This document shows, piece after piece, positions 25,860 to 33,938 of a stretch of 64,000 nucleotides of DNA. The notes beneath the pieces were generated by a model. It worked only from the letters and a program-made list of their open reading frames with translations. It had not been told where the DNA came from and ran no database searches. The stretch is from assembly GCA_050730655.1 (NCBI GenBank), contig JBOHNL010000012.1:124001-188000 (forward strand). The letters run 5' to 3'. A program made the position numbers and the translations under genes. The first letter of the stretch is position 1. The number at the start of each line of letters is the position of its first letter. The DNA comes from JAFEBO01 sp050730655. GTDB taxonomy: Bacteria; Planctomycetota; Phycisphaerae; Phycisphaerales; UBA1924.

Positions 25860-26279
25860 ATGGCCTTGATGCCAAAACGAGTGAAGTTTCGCAAGGAGCA
25901 GCGCCGGGTCCGTCCGCGCAAGGCGACCAAGGGCAACTACGTCGCGTACGGCGACTACGGCCTTCAGTCCCTCGACGGCGCGTGGCTCCCGGGCAACGTG
26001 ATCGAAGCCGGTCGCGTTGCTGCTCAGCACTTCCTCAAGCGCGAAGGCAAGCTCTTCATCCGTGTATTCCCGGATAAGCCGATCAGCAAGAAGCCGCTCG
26101 AAACGCGAATGGGTACCGGTAAGGCCGAAGTCGAATACTGGGCTGCCCGCATCAAGCCCGGCACCGTTCTGTTCGAGATCGCCGGCGTTCCCGAAGCGAC
26201 CGCCAAGCTCGCGTTCGTCCGCGTCGCGATGAAGATGCCCGTCAAGACCCGTTTCGTCGGACGCCGAGTCCGCGTCTGA
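25860..26279 (+). CDS. rplP: 50S ribosomal protein L16
   Basis: The 139-residue L16 has normal length: 'MALMPKRVKFRKEQRRVRP', 'YGLQSLDGAWLPGNVIEAGR' and 'MGTGKAEVEYWAARIKPGTV'. L16 binds the aminoacyl-tRNA elbow. Its stop codon lies inside the first unit of a perfect 16 bp tandem repeat. Confidence 0.97.
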   Translation: MALMPKRVKFRKEQRRVRPRKATKGNYVAYGDYGLQSLDGAWLPGNVIEAGRVAAQHFLKREGKLFIRVFPDKPISKKPLETRMGTGKAEVEYWAARIKPGTVLFEIAGVPEATAKLAFVRVAMKMPVKTRFVGRRVRV

Positions 26280-26306
26280 TTGAATGAAGTTCTGATTGAA
26301 TGAAGT
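26275..26306 (+). repeat. 16 bp tandem duplication over the rplP stop codon
   Basis: TCTGATTGAATGAAGT occurs twice in direct succession (26275-26290 and 26291-26306). The first copy contains the rplP TGA. It looks like a recent slippage duplication; no function is implied. Confidence 0.9.
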
Positions 26307-26348
26307 AGAGATTTGGATTCTGGAATCCGCAGTCAGTTGGAGTAAGTC

Positions 26349-26606
26349 ATGAAGTCCGAAAGCCTCGATGTCAAGAAATTCCAGGATCAGCAGCTCAAGG
26401 ACGAGCTCGCCAGTCTCCAGAAGAAGTTGTTCGATCTGCGCTCGCAGACCGTGACCGAGAAGGTCAAGGACACGAGCCAGTTCGCCAAGACCCGCCGCAA
26501 CATCGCTCGCTTGAACACCGAGCTCCGCACCCGCCAGACCACTGCCGGTTCGAGCACGGCCACCAAGTCCGCAACCAAGACCGCAGTCAAGACCAGCAAG
26601 AAGTAA
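26349..26606 (+). CDS. rpmC: 50S ribosomal protein L29
   Basis: This 85-residue L29 has a core of two antiparallel helices: 'DQQLKDELASLQKKLFDLRS' and 'QFAKTRRNIARLNTELRTRQ'. A Thr/Lys/Ala-rich tail of about 20 residues follows, longer than in most bacteria. It sits between rplP and rpsQ as usual. Confidence 0.94.
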   Translation: MKSESLDVKKFQDQQLKDELASLQKKLFDLRSQTVTEKVKDTSQFAKTRRNIARLNTELRTRQTTAGSSTATKSATKTAVKTSKK

Positions 26607-26642
26607 TCCAGTACCGCACGTCCCGAATCGGGAAAGACACGA

Positions 26643-26993
26643 ATGCCCACCAGCACAGCCAAAGCCGCCAAGCCCGCCGCCAAGAACGAGGCCAAATCAG
26701 AGGCCACTCAGCCCAAGGGCACGAAGATCGGCGTCGTCGAATCCGACAAGCGCGACAAGACGCGCAAGGTCGTGATCGCGTACCAGTCGATGCACCCAAA
26801 GTACGGCAAGTACATCCGTCAGCGCACCGTGCTGCACATCCACGACGAGAAGAACGAGTCCAAGCTCGGTGACGTCGTGGAAGTCGCGCAGTGCCGTCCG
26901 ATGAGCAAGACCAAGTTCTGGCGTCTCGTCCGCGTGGTGGAGCGCCGCAGCGCCGCCGCAACCGCGCTCGCCAGCGCCAAGGAGATCGTCTGA
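26643..26993 (+). CDS. rpsQ: 30S ribosomal protein S17
   Basis: The protein has 116 residues against about 85. The OB-fold core is 'IGVVESDKRDKTRKVVIAYQ' and 'PKYGKYIRQRTVLHIHDEKN', then 'GDVVEVAQCRPMSKTKFWRL'. About 27 extra N-terminal residues are Ala/Lys/Thr-rich and probably disordered; a short Ala-rich tail follows the core. Confidence 0.95.
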   Translation: MPTSTAKAAKPAAKNEAKSEATQPKGTKIGVVESDKRDKTRKVVIAYQSMHPKYGKYIRQRTVLHIHDEKNESKLGDVVEVAQCRPMSKTKFWRLVRVVERRSAAATALASAKEIV

Positions 26994-27047
26994 TAAAGGA
27001 CGCGCCACGGTCCACCGTGTCGCCCCTGAAAGTCAGAAGTTAAACCA

Positions 27048-27434
27048 ATGCTCCAGCAAGAAACACGTTGCGAAGTCGCGGACAACTCGGGCGCCAAAAT
27101 CGCCTACGTCATCCGCGTGTACGGCGGCTCGACCGCCACCGGCGCTTTCACCCGTCGTATCGCCAATGTCGGCGATCGGGTGTTCGTTTCGATCAAGCGC
27201 GCTCTGGCCGGATCAGACGTCAAGGAAGGCGACAAGTCAAAGGCCGTCGTGGTCCGCACCACCAAGGCCACGCGTCGCTCCGACGGCTCGTACGTCAAGT
27301 TTGATTCGAACGCCGTGGTTCTCATCCAGGACGACGGCAACCCCAAGGGCACCCGAATCTTCGGACCAGTCGCCCGTGAACTCCGCGAGAAGAACTACAT
27401 GAAGATTGTTTCGCTCGCGACGGAGGTGGTCTGA
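27048..27434 (+). CDS. rplN: 50S ribosomal protein L14
   Basis: The 128-residue L14 has 'MLQQETRCEVADNSGAKIAY', 'GDRVFVSIKRALAG', 'KAVVVRTTKATRRSDGSYVK' and 'GTRIFGPVARELREKNYMKI'. Length and motifs are normal. Its last codon is followed after one base by the rplX start. Confidence 0.97.
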   Translation: MLQQETRCEVADNSGAKIAYVIRVYGGSTATGAFTRRIANVGDRVFVSIKRALAGSDVKEGDKSKAVVVRTTKATRRSDGSYVKFDSNAVVLIQDDGNPKGTRIFGPVARELREKNYMKIVSLATEVV

Positions 27435-27435
27435 T

Positions 27436-27789
27436 ATGCCAGCGCACGTTCGAAAAGGTGACACGGTGTTCGTTCGTTCCGGTGGCTCCAAGGGCCAGAC
27501 CGGCGAAGTCGTCCGCGTCGATGTCAAGCACAATCGCGTCTACATCAAGGGCGTGAATCTCCGCGTCAAGCACATGAAGCCCACGCAGGCCGCTCCGCAG
27601 GGCGGGCTCGTGCAGCGCGAAGCGCCGATCCACATGTCCAACGTCAGCCCCGTCGCTGATGGCAAGCCGACCCGCGTCCGCTTTGTCACCAAGCAGGATG
27701 GCTCCAAGGTTCGCGTAGCTGCCAAGGGCGGCGCTGAACTCTCCGTCCTTCACAAGGCCGGCCGCACCAAGTCCAAGAAGCCGCACTGA
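27436..27789 (+). CDS. rplX: 50S ribosomal protein L24
   Basis: This 117-residue L24 has the KOW motif 'VRKGDTVFVRSGGSKGQTGE' and 'GVNLRVKHMKPTQ', 'EAPIHMSNVSPV'. The ATG at 27436 is one base after the rplN stop; the frame from 27406 overlaps rplN and is not needed. L24 starts large-subunit assembly. Confidence 0.96.
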   Translation: MPAHVRKGDTVFVRSGGSKGQTGEVVRVDVKHNRVYIKGVNLRVKHMKPTQAAPQGGLVQREAPIHMSNVSPVADGKPTRVRFVTKQDGSKVRVAAKGGAELSVLHKAGRTKSKKPH

Positions 27790-27810
27790 TCCAGTAGATA
27801 GAGAACACTC

Positions 27811-28527
27811 ATGGCCAGCGAACAAGATAAAAAGCAGCATCAGGGCAAGCCGCAAGGTGGCGGTGGGGGCGGGGGTGGACGTCCGTCCGGCTCCAAGCCC
27901 AAGGATGGCGGCTCGAAGAAGAGCAAGCACGACGATCTCCCGGCCGAAACCGGCCCGAAGACGCCGCCGCGCCTCAAGGTGAAGTTCGAGCAGGAAATCC
28001 GCTCGCAGGTCGCCGAGAAGTTCGGCATCAAGAACCCGATGGCGATGCCCAAGCTCGAGAAGATCGTGCTGAACGTCAACATGGGTCGCCACATCGAAGG
28101 CACCAAGATCCCGCCGCACATCAAGGCGCAGATCATCGAGACTCTCACCAAGGTCACGGGCCAGAAGCCCATCGTGATCAAGGCCAAGAAGAGCGTCGCG
28201 AACTTCAAGCTTCGCGCCGGCTACGAGTCGTCCGTGATGGTCACGATCCGTCGCGACCGCATGTGGCACTTCCTCGATCGATTCATCAATCTCGCCACGC
28301 CGCGTATCAAGGACTTCCGTGGTCTCTCCGACACGGCCTTCGATCGCCAGGGCAATTACGCCACCGGCGTGACCGAGCAGGGCGTGTTCCCCGAGATCAA
28401 CATGGCCGAAGCGAATTTCACGCACGGCATGAACATCAACGTCTGCTTCGCTCGTTCGACCAAGGACCGCAGCCGCTTCGTTCTTGAGCAGCTCGGCATG
28501 CCGTTCAAGAAGCCGGAGGTCAAGTAA
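27811..28527 (+). CDS. rplE: 50S ribosomal protein L5 with Gly-rich N-terminal extension
   Basis: The protein has 238 residues against about 180. The core begins near residue 53 ('PPRLKVKFEQEI') and has 'MPKLEKIVLNVNMG', 'GQKPIVIKAKKSVANFKLR' and 'DFRGLSDTAFDRQGNYATGV'. Residues 1-50 are low-complexity: Gln/Lys-rich, eight Gly in a row, then Lys/Ser-rich. The frame has only one good start (27811), so the extension appears real. L5 binds 5S rRNA and tRNA. Confidence 0.95.
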   Translation: MASEQDKKQHQGKPQGGGGGGGGRPSGSKPKDGGSKKSKHDDLPAETGPKTPPRLKVKFEQEIRSQVAEKFGIKNPMAMPKLEKIVLNVNMGRHIEGTKIPPHIKAQIIETLTKVTGQKPIVIKAKKSVANFKLRAGYESSVMVTIRRDRMWHFLDRFINLATPRIKDFRGLSDTAFDRQGNYATGVTEQGVFPEINMAEANFTHGMNINVCFARSTKDRSRFVLEQLGMPFKKPEVK

Positions 28528-28713
28528 ATGACGACCAAAGCTCAGATGGCCAAGAGCCGTCGGACTCCCAAATTCAGCACACGCACCGTGCGTCGCTGCG
28601 AACTGACCGGCCGCGCACGCGGCGTCTATCGCAAGTTCCGCATCTCACGCATCATGCTCCGCAAACTCGCCCTGGAAGGAAAGATCCCGGGGATGCGTAA
28701 GGCCAGCTGGTAA
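28528..28713 (+). CDS. rpsN: 30S ribosomal protein S14, short form lacking the zinc cysteines
   Basis: This 61-residue protein has the length of the zinc-binding type Z S14 and ends 'IPGMRKASW' as that form does. However, the two CxxC pairs are lost: only one Cys remains ('RRCELTGRARGVYRKF'), and the second pair reads 'RISRIMLRKLA'. It is therefore a short, zinc-independent variant. The start codon touches the rplE stop, so translation is probably coupled. Confidence 0.93.
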   Translation: MTTKAQMAKSRRTPKFSTRTVRRCELTGRARGVYRKFRISRIMLRKLALEGKIPGMRKASW

Positions 28714-28735
28714 GCACGAAAGAGGTACTCACACG

Positions 28736-29134
28736 ATGTCTATCGGCGACCCCATCGCGGACATGCTCACTCGGATCAGGAACGCGGTCCATATCAAGGC
28801 CAAGGCCGTCACTTGCCTCAACAGCAAGGTCTGCCGCGGTATCGCAGGCGTCCTCAAGGACGAAGGCTATATCGAGAGCTTTGATGTGGTCGAAGACGGC
28901 CGTCAGGGCTTGATCAAGATCCGTCTCAAGTACACCACCGGAGGCGACCCCCTCATGCACTCGCTCGAGCGCATGAGCAAGCCCGGCCGGCGCATGTACC
29001 GTGGCGTTGACGTTCTCCCCAAGCCCATGCAGGGCCTGGGAATCGCCATCGTCTCCACCAGCAAAGGCGTGCTCAGCGACCGTATGGCCCGCGAGCAGCG
29101 CATCGGCGGCGAACTTCTCTGCACGATCGAGTAA
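28736..29134 (+). CDS. rpsH: 30S ribosomal protein S8
   Basis: The 132-residue S8 has 'DPIADMLTRIRNAVHIKAKA' at the start and the C-terminal 'GLGIAIVSTSKGVLSDRMAR'. S8 binds helix 21 of 16S rRNA and in E. coli represses the spc operon. Normal length and position. Confidence 0.97.
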   Translation: MSIGDPIADMLTRIRNAVHIKAKAVTCLNSKVCRGIAGVLKDEGYIESFDVVEDGRQGLIKIRLKYTTGGDPLMHSLERMSKPGRRMYRGVDVLPKPMQGLGIAIVSTSKGVLSDRMAREQRIGGELLCTIE

Positions 29135-29199
29135 TCACCAACAACGGGCGGAAGCCGGAACAAACGTTCCGCGAGCAACACGCCAGGGAGCTTTAGACC

Positions 29200-29769
29200 A
29201 TGTCACGTATCGGTAAAAAACCAATCGAAGTGCCCGCCGGAGTCAAAGTCTCCGTCAGCGGCAACACGGTCGAGCTCCAAGGCGCCAAGGGCAAGGACAA
29301 GCTCGTTGTCCACTCGAAGGTCAAGGTCATCTGGACCGAAAGCGAAAAGGCGATCAGCGTCGCGCTCGCCGACGGCGTTTCGCCCAACGATGCAGACGCC
29401 AAGGCGCAGTGGGGCACCACCCGCGCTCTCGTCCGCAACATGATCGACGGCGTGACCAAGGGTTACGAAAAGACCATGCAGGTCGTCGGCACGGGCTGGA
29501 CCGCATCGCTCGCCGGCAAGAACCTCAAGCTCTCCGTCGGCTTCGCCAATCCGATCCTGATGCCGGTCCCCGAGGGTCTCACGGTCGTCGTCGAGAAGCA
29601 GGTCGGTGAACTCACTCCGATCAAGGTCTCCGGCGTTTCGCGTCAACTCGTCGGCCAGTTTTCCTCTGCGATGCGCGCCAAGCGCAAGCCCGAGCCGTAC
29701 AACGGCAAGGGAATCAAGTATTCCGAGGAAGTCATCAAGCGCAAGCAGGGAAAGCAGTTCGGAGCCTAA
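29200..29769 (+). CDS. rplF: 50S ribosomal protein L6
   Basis: The 189-residue L6 has two repeats of the L6 fold: 'MSRIGKKPIEVPAGVKVSVS', 'WGTTRALVRNMIDGVTKGYE', then 'GVSRQLVGQFSSAMRAKRKP' and 'YNGKGIKYSEE'. It lies just upstream of rplR with three bases between stop and start. Confidence 0.97.
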   Translation: MSRIGKKPIEVPAGVKVSVSGNTVELQGAKGKDKLVVHSKVKVIWTESEKAISVALADGVSPNDADAKAQWGTTRALVRNMIDGVTKGYEKTMQVVGTGWTASLAGKNLKLSVGFANPILMPVPEGLTVVVEKQVGELTPIKVSGVSRQLVGQFSSAMRAKRKPEPYNGKGIKYSEEVIKRKQGKQFGA

Positions 29770-29772
29770 ACC

Positions 29773-30135
29773 ATGAACAAGCAAGTCAACAAGCAGGTTC
29801 GTCGGGCTCGCCGGCGCATCGGACTCCGCAAGCGGATCTCCGGCACGACGCAGCAGCCGCGCCTGAGCATTTACAAGTCGCTCAACCACATGTACGCCCA
29901 GATCATCGACGATCTCTCGGGCCGCACCATTGTCGCCGCTTCCACGGCCGACAAGGGACTCAAGACCGAGAAGACCGGCAACTCCAAGGCCGCCGAAGCC
30001 GTCGGCACGCTCATCGCCGAGCGCGCCAAGGGCAAGGGCGTCACCGCTGTCGTGTTCGATCGTTCCGGCTTCCGCTTCCACGGTCGCGTCAAGGCCCTCG
30101 CCGACGCCGCCCGCAAAGCCGGCCTCAAATTCTGA
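29773..30135 (+). CDS. rplR: 50S ribosomal protein L18
   Basis: This 120-residue L18, a 5S rRNA binding protein, has 'RRRIGLRKRISGTTQQPRLS', 'YKSLNHMYAQIIDDLSGRTI' and 'FDRSGFRFHGRVKALADAAR'. Normal length. A copy of the dispersed GCTGAAAGC repeat lies in the gap before rpsE. Confidence 0.97.
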   Translation: MNKQVNKQVRRARRRIGLRKRISGTTQQPRLSIYKSLNHMYAQIIDDLSGRTIVAASTADKGLKTEKTGNSKAAEAVGTLIAERAKGKGVTAVVFDRSGFRFHGRVKALADAARKAGLKF

Positions 30136-30150
30136 ACAAGTTCGCTCTGT

Positions 30151-30175
30151 TGGCTGACCGCTGAAAGCTGATTTA
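30151..30175 (+). repeat. Copy of the dispersed GCTGAAAGC repeat between rplR and rpsE
   Basis: 'TTCGCTCTG' is followed by 'TTGGCTGACCGCTGAAAGCT' and 'GATTTAGG', the same core as the copies at 18581, 18691, 43691 and 44244. It lies just 7 bases before the rpsE start region, inside what must be a highly expressed mRNA. Confidence 0.65.
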
Positions 30176-30186
30176 GGACCCAACCC

Positions 30187-30915
30187 ATGCCCGAGATTCT
30201 TGACGAAGCAAGTTCAATCGAGTCCACCACGGTGGGCGTCTTCCGTACCTCCGCAACGGTCAAGGGTGGCCGGCGCTTCAGCTTCGGCGCGCTCGTGGTC
30301 GTCGGCGATCGCAAGGGTCGCGTCGGCTTTGGCTACGGCAAGAGCAACGAAGTGCCCCAGGCTGTCGAGAAGGCGCAGAAGTACGCCAAGCGCGCGATGT
30401 CGGATGTCCCGATGGCCGGCCGCACGCTTCCGCACCAGGTTGAAGGCTCCTTCGGTGCCTCCAAGGTCCGCCTCATCCCGGCCTCGCCCGGCACCGGCGT
30501 CGTTGCAGGTTCCACGATCCGCGCCATTCTCGAGATGGCCGGCATCACCGATTGCCTCACCAAGTGCTACGGCAACACGAACAAGTTCAACATCGTCAAG
30601 GCCTGCTTCGACGGCATCGAACGCCTCCGCAAGCGTGAAGAAGTCGCCGATGCCCGTGGCGTGAAGCTCGAGATCACCGAGATCGAAAAGAAGATCGAAA
30701 AGGGCAAGGCCTTCGCTGCAACCGCCACCAAGGGCGAAAAGATGAAGGGCCCCGTCAACACCATCGGTCAGGATCGTCGCGGCGGCCGCGGCGGCCAGGG
30801 TGGTGGTGGTCGCGGTGGTCGTGGCGGCCAGGGCGGCGGCCGTGGCAACGCCGGACGTGACGCCGGTCAACAGGGCGGCGCTCCGACCGCAGCCGATGGC
30901 GCTCCTCAGGGCTGA
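30187..30915 (+). CDS. rpsE: 30S ribosomal protein S5 with RGG-rich C-terminal tail
   Basis: This protein has 242 residues, against about 165-170. The core has 'KGGRRFSFGALVVVGDRKGR', 'GFGYGKSNEVPQAVEKA', 'PASPGTGVVAGSTIRAILEM' and 'FDGIERLRKREEVA'. After residue 190 the tail is made of Arg/Gly/Gln units (GGRGG, GGQGG), like eukaryotic RGG boxes, which bind RNA. L30 (rpmD), which normally follows S5, is absent. Confidence 0.96.
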   Translation: MPEILDEASSIESTTVGVFRTSATVKGGRRFSFGALVVVGDRKGRVGFGYGKSNEVPQAVEKAQKYAKRAMSDVPMAGRTLPHQVEGSFGASKVRLIPASPGTGVVAGSTIRAILEMAGITDCLTKCYGNTNKFNIVKACFDGIERLRKREEVADARGVKLEITEIEKKIEKGKAFAATATKGEKMKGPVNTIGQDRRGGRGGQGGGGRGGRGGQGGGRGNAGRDAGQQGGAPTAADGAPQG

Positions 30916-30949
30916 TTAACGCAAAGTATTTTCCGAGAGGGTTTCTCCC

Positions 30950-31621
30950 ATGATGATTCACGACATCACAGTCAAAGCCGGACGCTATAAGAAGCGCAAG
31001 CGCGTCGGCCGAGGCGAAGGCTCCGGTCACGGCAAGCAGTCGGGCCGCGGCCACAAGGGCGCCAAGGCGCGCTCGGGCCACGCTTCGAAGCGTTCGTTCG
31101 AAGGCGGTCAGATGCCTTACTTCCGCCGCCTGGCGAAGTTCGGCTTCACCAACGCCCCGTTCCGCACGCACTTCTGGATCGTCAACCTGCGCGAGATCGT
31201 CGCTCATGCGTCCTTCGCCAAGGGCGGCACGGTCAACCTGAAGACGCTGCAGGAAGCCGGTCTGGTGCGCGACGACAGCCGCGATCTCAAGATCCTGGGC
31301 GCTGTCGGCGAAGACGGCCTCAAGGTCAAGCTCACGGTCGAGGCGTCACGCGTCTCGGACAAGGCCGCTCAGCTCATCACGCAGGCCGGTGGCAGCGTGA
31401 AGCAGACCGGCACGCGTCGTGACAAGGTTCGCGGCGTCGACCTCACCAGCGAGGATCGCACTCCGAAGAACCTGACCAAGAAGCTCAAGCGTTCCTCGAA
31501 GCCCAAGAAGGTCGTTGAGGACGATTCCGAAGAGGAAGCTCCCAAGGACGGCAAGGCCGCTGCGAAACCCGCTGCAGCTAAGCCCGAGGCTGCTGCCAAG
31601 AAGCCGCCCGCCGCCGAGTGA
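30950..31621 (+). CDS. rplO: 50S ribosomal protein L15
   Basis: This 223-residue L15 is longer than the usual 145. The core has 'KRKRVGRGEGSGHGKQSGRG', 'SFEGGQMPYFRRLAKFGF' and 'VEASRVSDKAAQLITQAGGS'. The C-terminal 65 residues are Lys/Ala/Glu-rich with 'VVEDDSEEEAPKDGKAAAK'. Two adjacent ATG codons (30950 and 30953) are possible starts. It follows rpsE directly, without rpmD. Confidence 0.95.
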   Translation: MMIHDITVKAGRYKKRKRVGRGEGSGHGKQSGRGHKGAKARSGHASKRSFEGGQMPYFRRLAKFGFTNAPFRTHFWIVNLREIVAHASFAKGGTVNLKTLQEAGLVRDDSRDLKILGAVGEDGLKVKLTVEASRVSDKAAQLITQAGGSVKQTGTRRDKVRGVDLTSEDRTPKNLTKKLKRSSKPKKVVEDDSEEEAPKDGKAAAKPAAAKPEAAAKKPPAAE

Positions 31622-31650
31622 CCTGCCAATTTGACAATGTTCTTCCCCGG

Positions 31651-31682
31651 CCCCGCGTGAACACACGCGGGGTCGTTTGTTT
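31651..31682 (+). terminator. Intrinsic terminator between rplO and secY
   Basis: CCCCGCGTG (31651-31659), a four-base loop AACA and CACGCGGGG (31664-31672) form a 9 bp stem followed by TCGTTTGTTT. It lies 30 bp after the rplO stop and 78 bp before secY. It suggests that secY has its own promoter. Confidence 0.7.
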
Positions 31683-31749
31683 CCGCACATTCTGATTCAC
31701 GCGGAATACACTTGGTCTTCCGCGTCACCCAAGCCAACCAGAGTAACGA

Positions 31750-33156
31750 ATGTTCGCCACTCTCAAGAACGTCTTCTCCATTCGGGATCTTCGAAACAAG
31801 ATCCTCTTCACCTTCGCCATGCTCCTGGTGTTCCGCATCGGACACTGGATCCCGCTACCGGGCATCAACCAGGAACTGCTCGCCAAGACGATGAAGAACG
31901 CGTCTGAAAGCAGTAGCGCGTTCGGACGCGTCGCTGATTTCGTCACGATGTTCTCCGGCGGCTCGCTCTCACATTCGACCATCTTCGGCCTGGGCGTGAT
32001 GCCCTACATCACGGCGGGCATCATCTTCCAGTTGATCTCGACGGTTTCTCCCCGCCTGAAGAAACTTCAGGAAGAAGGCCCGACCGGTCGCCAGAAGATC
32101 ATGGAGTGGACGCGCTATGTCACGGTCGCGCTTTGCATCGTGCAGGGCGCCGGCTGGGTCGGCTACCTCCGCGCGCAGGACTTCATTCAGCCTCAATACG
32201 TGAACAGCGGCTTGTGGTGGACGATGGCCGTTGCCACGCTCACTGCCGGCACGATCTTCCTGATGTGGATCGGCGAACAGATCGATCGATTCGGCATCGG
32301 CAACGGCGTCTCGATGATCATCATGGCGGGCATTCTCGCGGGCATGCCTCAGGCGCTCCGCGACGCGAACAACAACTTCGATCCGGGCAACGCCGACAAG
32401 ATGGGCTACATGGGCCTCATCATGCTCATCTTCGGCTTCCTCGTCGTGGTGGGCGGCTCGGTGCTCATGACCGTTGCGCAGCGCCGAATCCCGGTGCAGC
32501 AGGCTAAGCACACGCGTGGTCGTCGAGTCTTCGGCGGCCAGAAGAGCTATCTCCCGCTGCGCATCAATCACGGCGGCGTGATGCCCATCATCTTCGCCAG
32601 TTCGCTGATGATGTTCCCCAGCGTTCTCTTCGCGTGGACGCACGAGCAGGTGAACTCGTATCTGAACCGCACCGGTTCTTCACAGGGCTTCTTCTATCAC
32701 CTGACGCAGTTCCTCTCGATCAACTTCTCGCAGGGTGAATATCTCTACGTCGTGCTCTACATCGTGATGGTCTACTTCTTCAGCTACTTCTGGATCACAG
32801 TTCAGTTCAACCCGCAGGACATGAGCAAGCAGCTCAAGGAACACGGCTCGTTCATTCCGGGGCTGCGCCCGGGCCCGCGCACGGCCGAATATCTCGAGAC
32901 GGTCATCACGCGTGTCACCTTCGTCGGCGCCGCGTTCCTTTCGGTGATCGCGATTCTTCCGGTCGTCGTCAACAAAGCATTCGGCGTTCCGCCGAGCGTG
33001 ACACAGTTCCTGGGCGGCACCGGTCTGCTCATCGTGGTCTCGGTCTGCATGGACTTCCTCCAGAAGGTTGAAGCCCAGCTGCTCATGCGAAATTACGCCG
33101 GCTTCCTCTCCGAAGGCGAAGAGGGCGGCCCCAAGTTCCACGGCCCCCGAGGCTGA
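31750..33156 (+). CDS. secY: Preprotein translocase subunit SecY
   Basis: This 468-residue protein is the channel of the Sec translocon in the inner membrane, with ten predicted membrane segments. Motifs include 'ILFTFAMLLVFRIGHWIPLP', the plug-region 'MPYITAGIIFQL', 'RRIPVQQAKHTRGRR' with the conserved cytoplasmic loop, and 'GSFIPGLRPGPRTAEYL' in the SecA/ribosome-binding loop. adk, often next to secY, lies 6 kb away here. Confidence 0.97.
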   Translation: MFATLKNVFSIRDLRNKILFTFAMLLVFRIGHWIPLPGINQELLAKTMKNASESSSAFGRVADFVTMFSGGSLSHSTIFGLGVMPYITAGIIFQLISTVSPRLKKLQEEGPTGRQKIMEWTRYVTVALCIVQGAGWVGYLRAQDFIQPQYVNSGLWWTMAVATLTAGTIFLMWIGEQIDRFGIGNGVSMIIMAGILAGMPQALRDANNNFDPGNADKMGYMGLIMLIFGFLVVVGGSVLMTVAQRRIPVQQAKHTRGRRVFGGQKSYLPLRINHGGVMPIIFASSLMMFPSVLFAWTHEQVNSYLNRTGSSQGFFYHLTQFLSINFSQGEYLYVVLYIVMVYFFSYFWITVQFNPQDMSKQLKEHGSFIPGLRPGPRTAEYLETVITRVTFVGAAFLSVIAILPVVVNKAFGVPPSVTQFLGGTGLLIVVSVCMDFLQKVEAQLLMRNYAGFLSEGEEGGPKFHGPRG

Positions 33157-33200
33157 GTTTTCAGTGATTGGCGATCTGGTTCGAGTACGCAGGGAGATTC

Positions 33201-33425
33201 ATGGGTAAGCAGGACGACAAGTTCACGTTCGAGGCCGAAGTCACAGAGGCTCTTCCGAACGCGATGTTCAAGGTTCGCCTGCCCAACGAGCAGAAGACCG
33301 AAGTGCTCGCGTACGTCTCCGGCAAGATGCGCATGAACTACATCCGCATTCTCCCGGGCGACAAGGTCACCGTCGAGATGAGCCCGTACGACCTCTCGAA
33401 AGCCCGGATCACTTTCCGCCACTGA
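33201..33425 (+). CDS. infA: Translation initiation factor IF-1
   Basis: This 74-residue protein is the S1-like OB-fold that occupies the A site during initiation: 'FEAEVTEALPNAMFKVRLPN', 'YVSGKMRMNYIRILPGDKVT' and 'MSPYDLSKARITFRH'. The ATG at 33201 follows AGGGAG; the frame from 33168 is not needed. It sits between secY and rpmJ as in many bacteria. Confidence 0.97.
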   Translation: MGKQDDKFTFEAEVTEALPNAMFKVRLPNEQKTEVLAYVSGKMRMNYIRILPGDKVTVEMSPYDLSKARITFRH

Positions 33426-33748
33426 TCGTGGCCCCATCTCGTAGCCCATGCACCGTTCTGACCTGAGCAATATGAGACGGGGTGCGTGTCGGTGCGAGTG
33501 GGTGGGGCGTGTGGGGATAGGTGGGGGCAGGTGGGGTAGGCCGGTTGTTCGGCGAGCCGGGAGTGGATTCGTGTTCAGTTTGCTCGAGATATGTCCAATT
33601 TTCCGTGCCGTGACTTGAAATTTCGGGCTCCCCGAACAGTTTCCACCCCCCGAACATGCTGACTTTCGCAGGGGTGCGGCCTAGTATTTCGGCCCGGCCG
33701 GGCTCGGCCCGAACCGTGTCAGAACAAGCAAGCAGGAATGGGTGTCTC
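33426..33748 (+). promoter_or_regulatory. infA-rpmJ gap with promoter of the rpmJ-rpoA group
   Basis: No gene is seen in these 323 bp. The first half is G/T-rich ('GTGGGGATAGGTGGGGGCAG'). CTGACT (33659-33664), 17 bases, then TAGTAT (33682-33687) form a promoter whose -10 context GCCTAGTATTTCGGCCC recurs before rplQ. Initiation near 33693 would give a 56 nt leader with the rpmJ ATG at 33749. Confidence 0.6.
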
Positions 33749-33865
33749 ATGAAGGTTAAAGCGAGCGTTCGTCGCATCTGCAACCAGTGCCAGGTTGTCC
33801 GCCGCAAGGGCAAGGTGCGCGTGATTTGCAAGGCAGAGCCCAAGCACAAGCAGGTGCAGGGATAA
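33749..33865 (+). CDS. rpmJ: 50S ribosomal protein L36
   Basis: The 38-residue protein is the zinc-binding form: Cys11, Cys14, Cys27 and His33 in 'RRICNQCQVVRRKGKVRVIC' and 'KAEPKHKQ'. The ATG at 33749 is the only sensible start; the longer frame from 33656 would run through the promoter. It leads the group rpmJ-rpsM-rpsK-rpoA. Confidence 0.96.
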   Translation: MKVKASVRRICNQCQVVRRKGKVRVICKAEPKHKQVQG

Positions 33866-33938
33866 TTGTTTTGGTCCACTCCGGCGCATGCGCCGGTCCA
33901 GTTCGTGGCGATTCGCCGCGAAGCACTGAGGAGTTCCG

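Noticed and set aside
33470..33545. GT/GGGG-rich stretch before rpmJ as a CRISPR or telomere-like repeat
   Set aside because: The units are irregular in length and sequence with no spacers.
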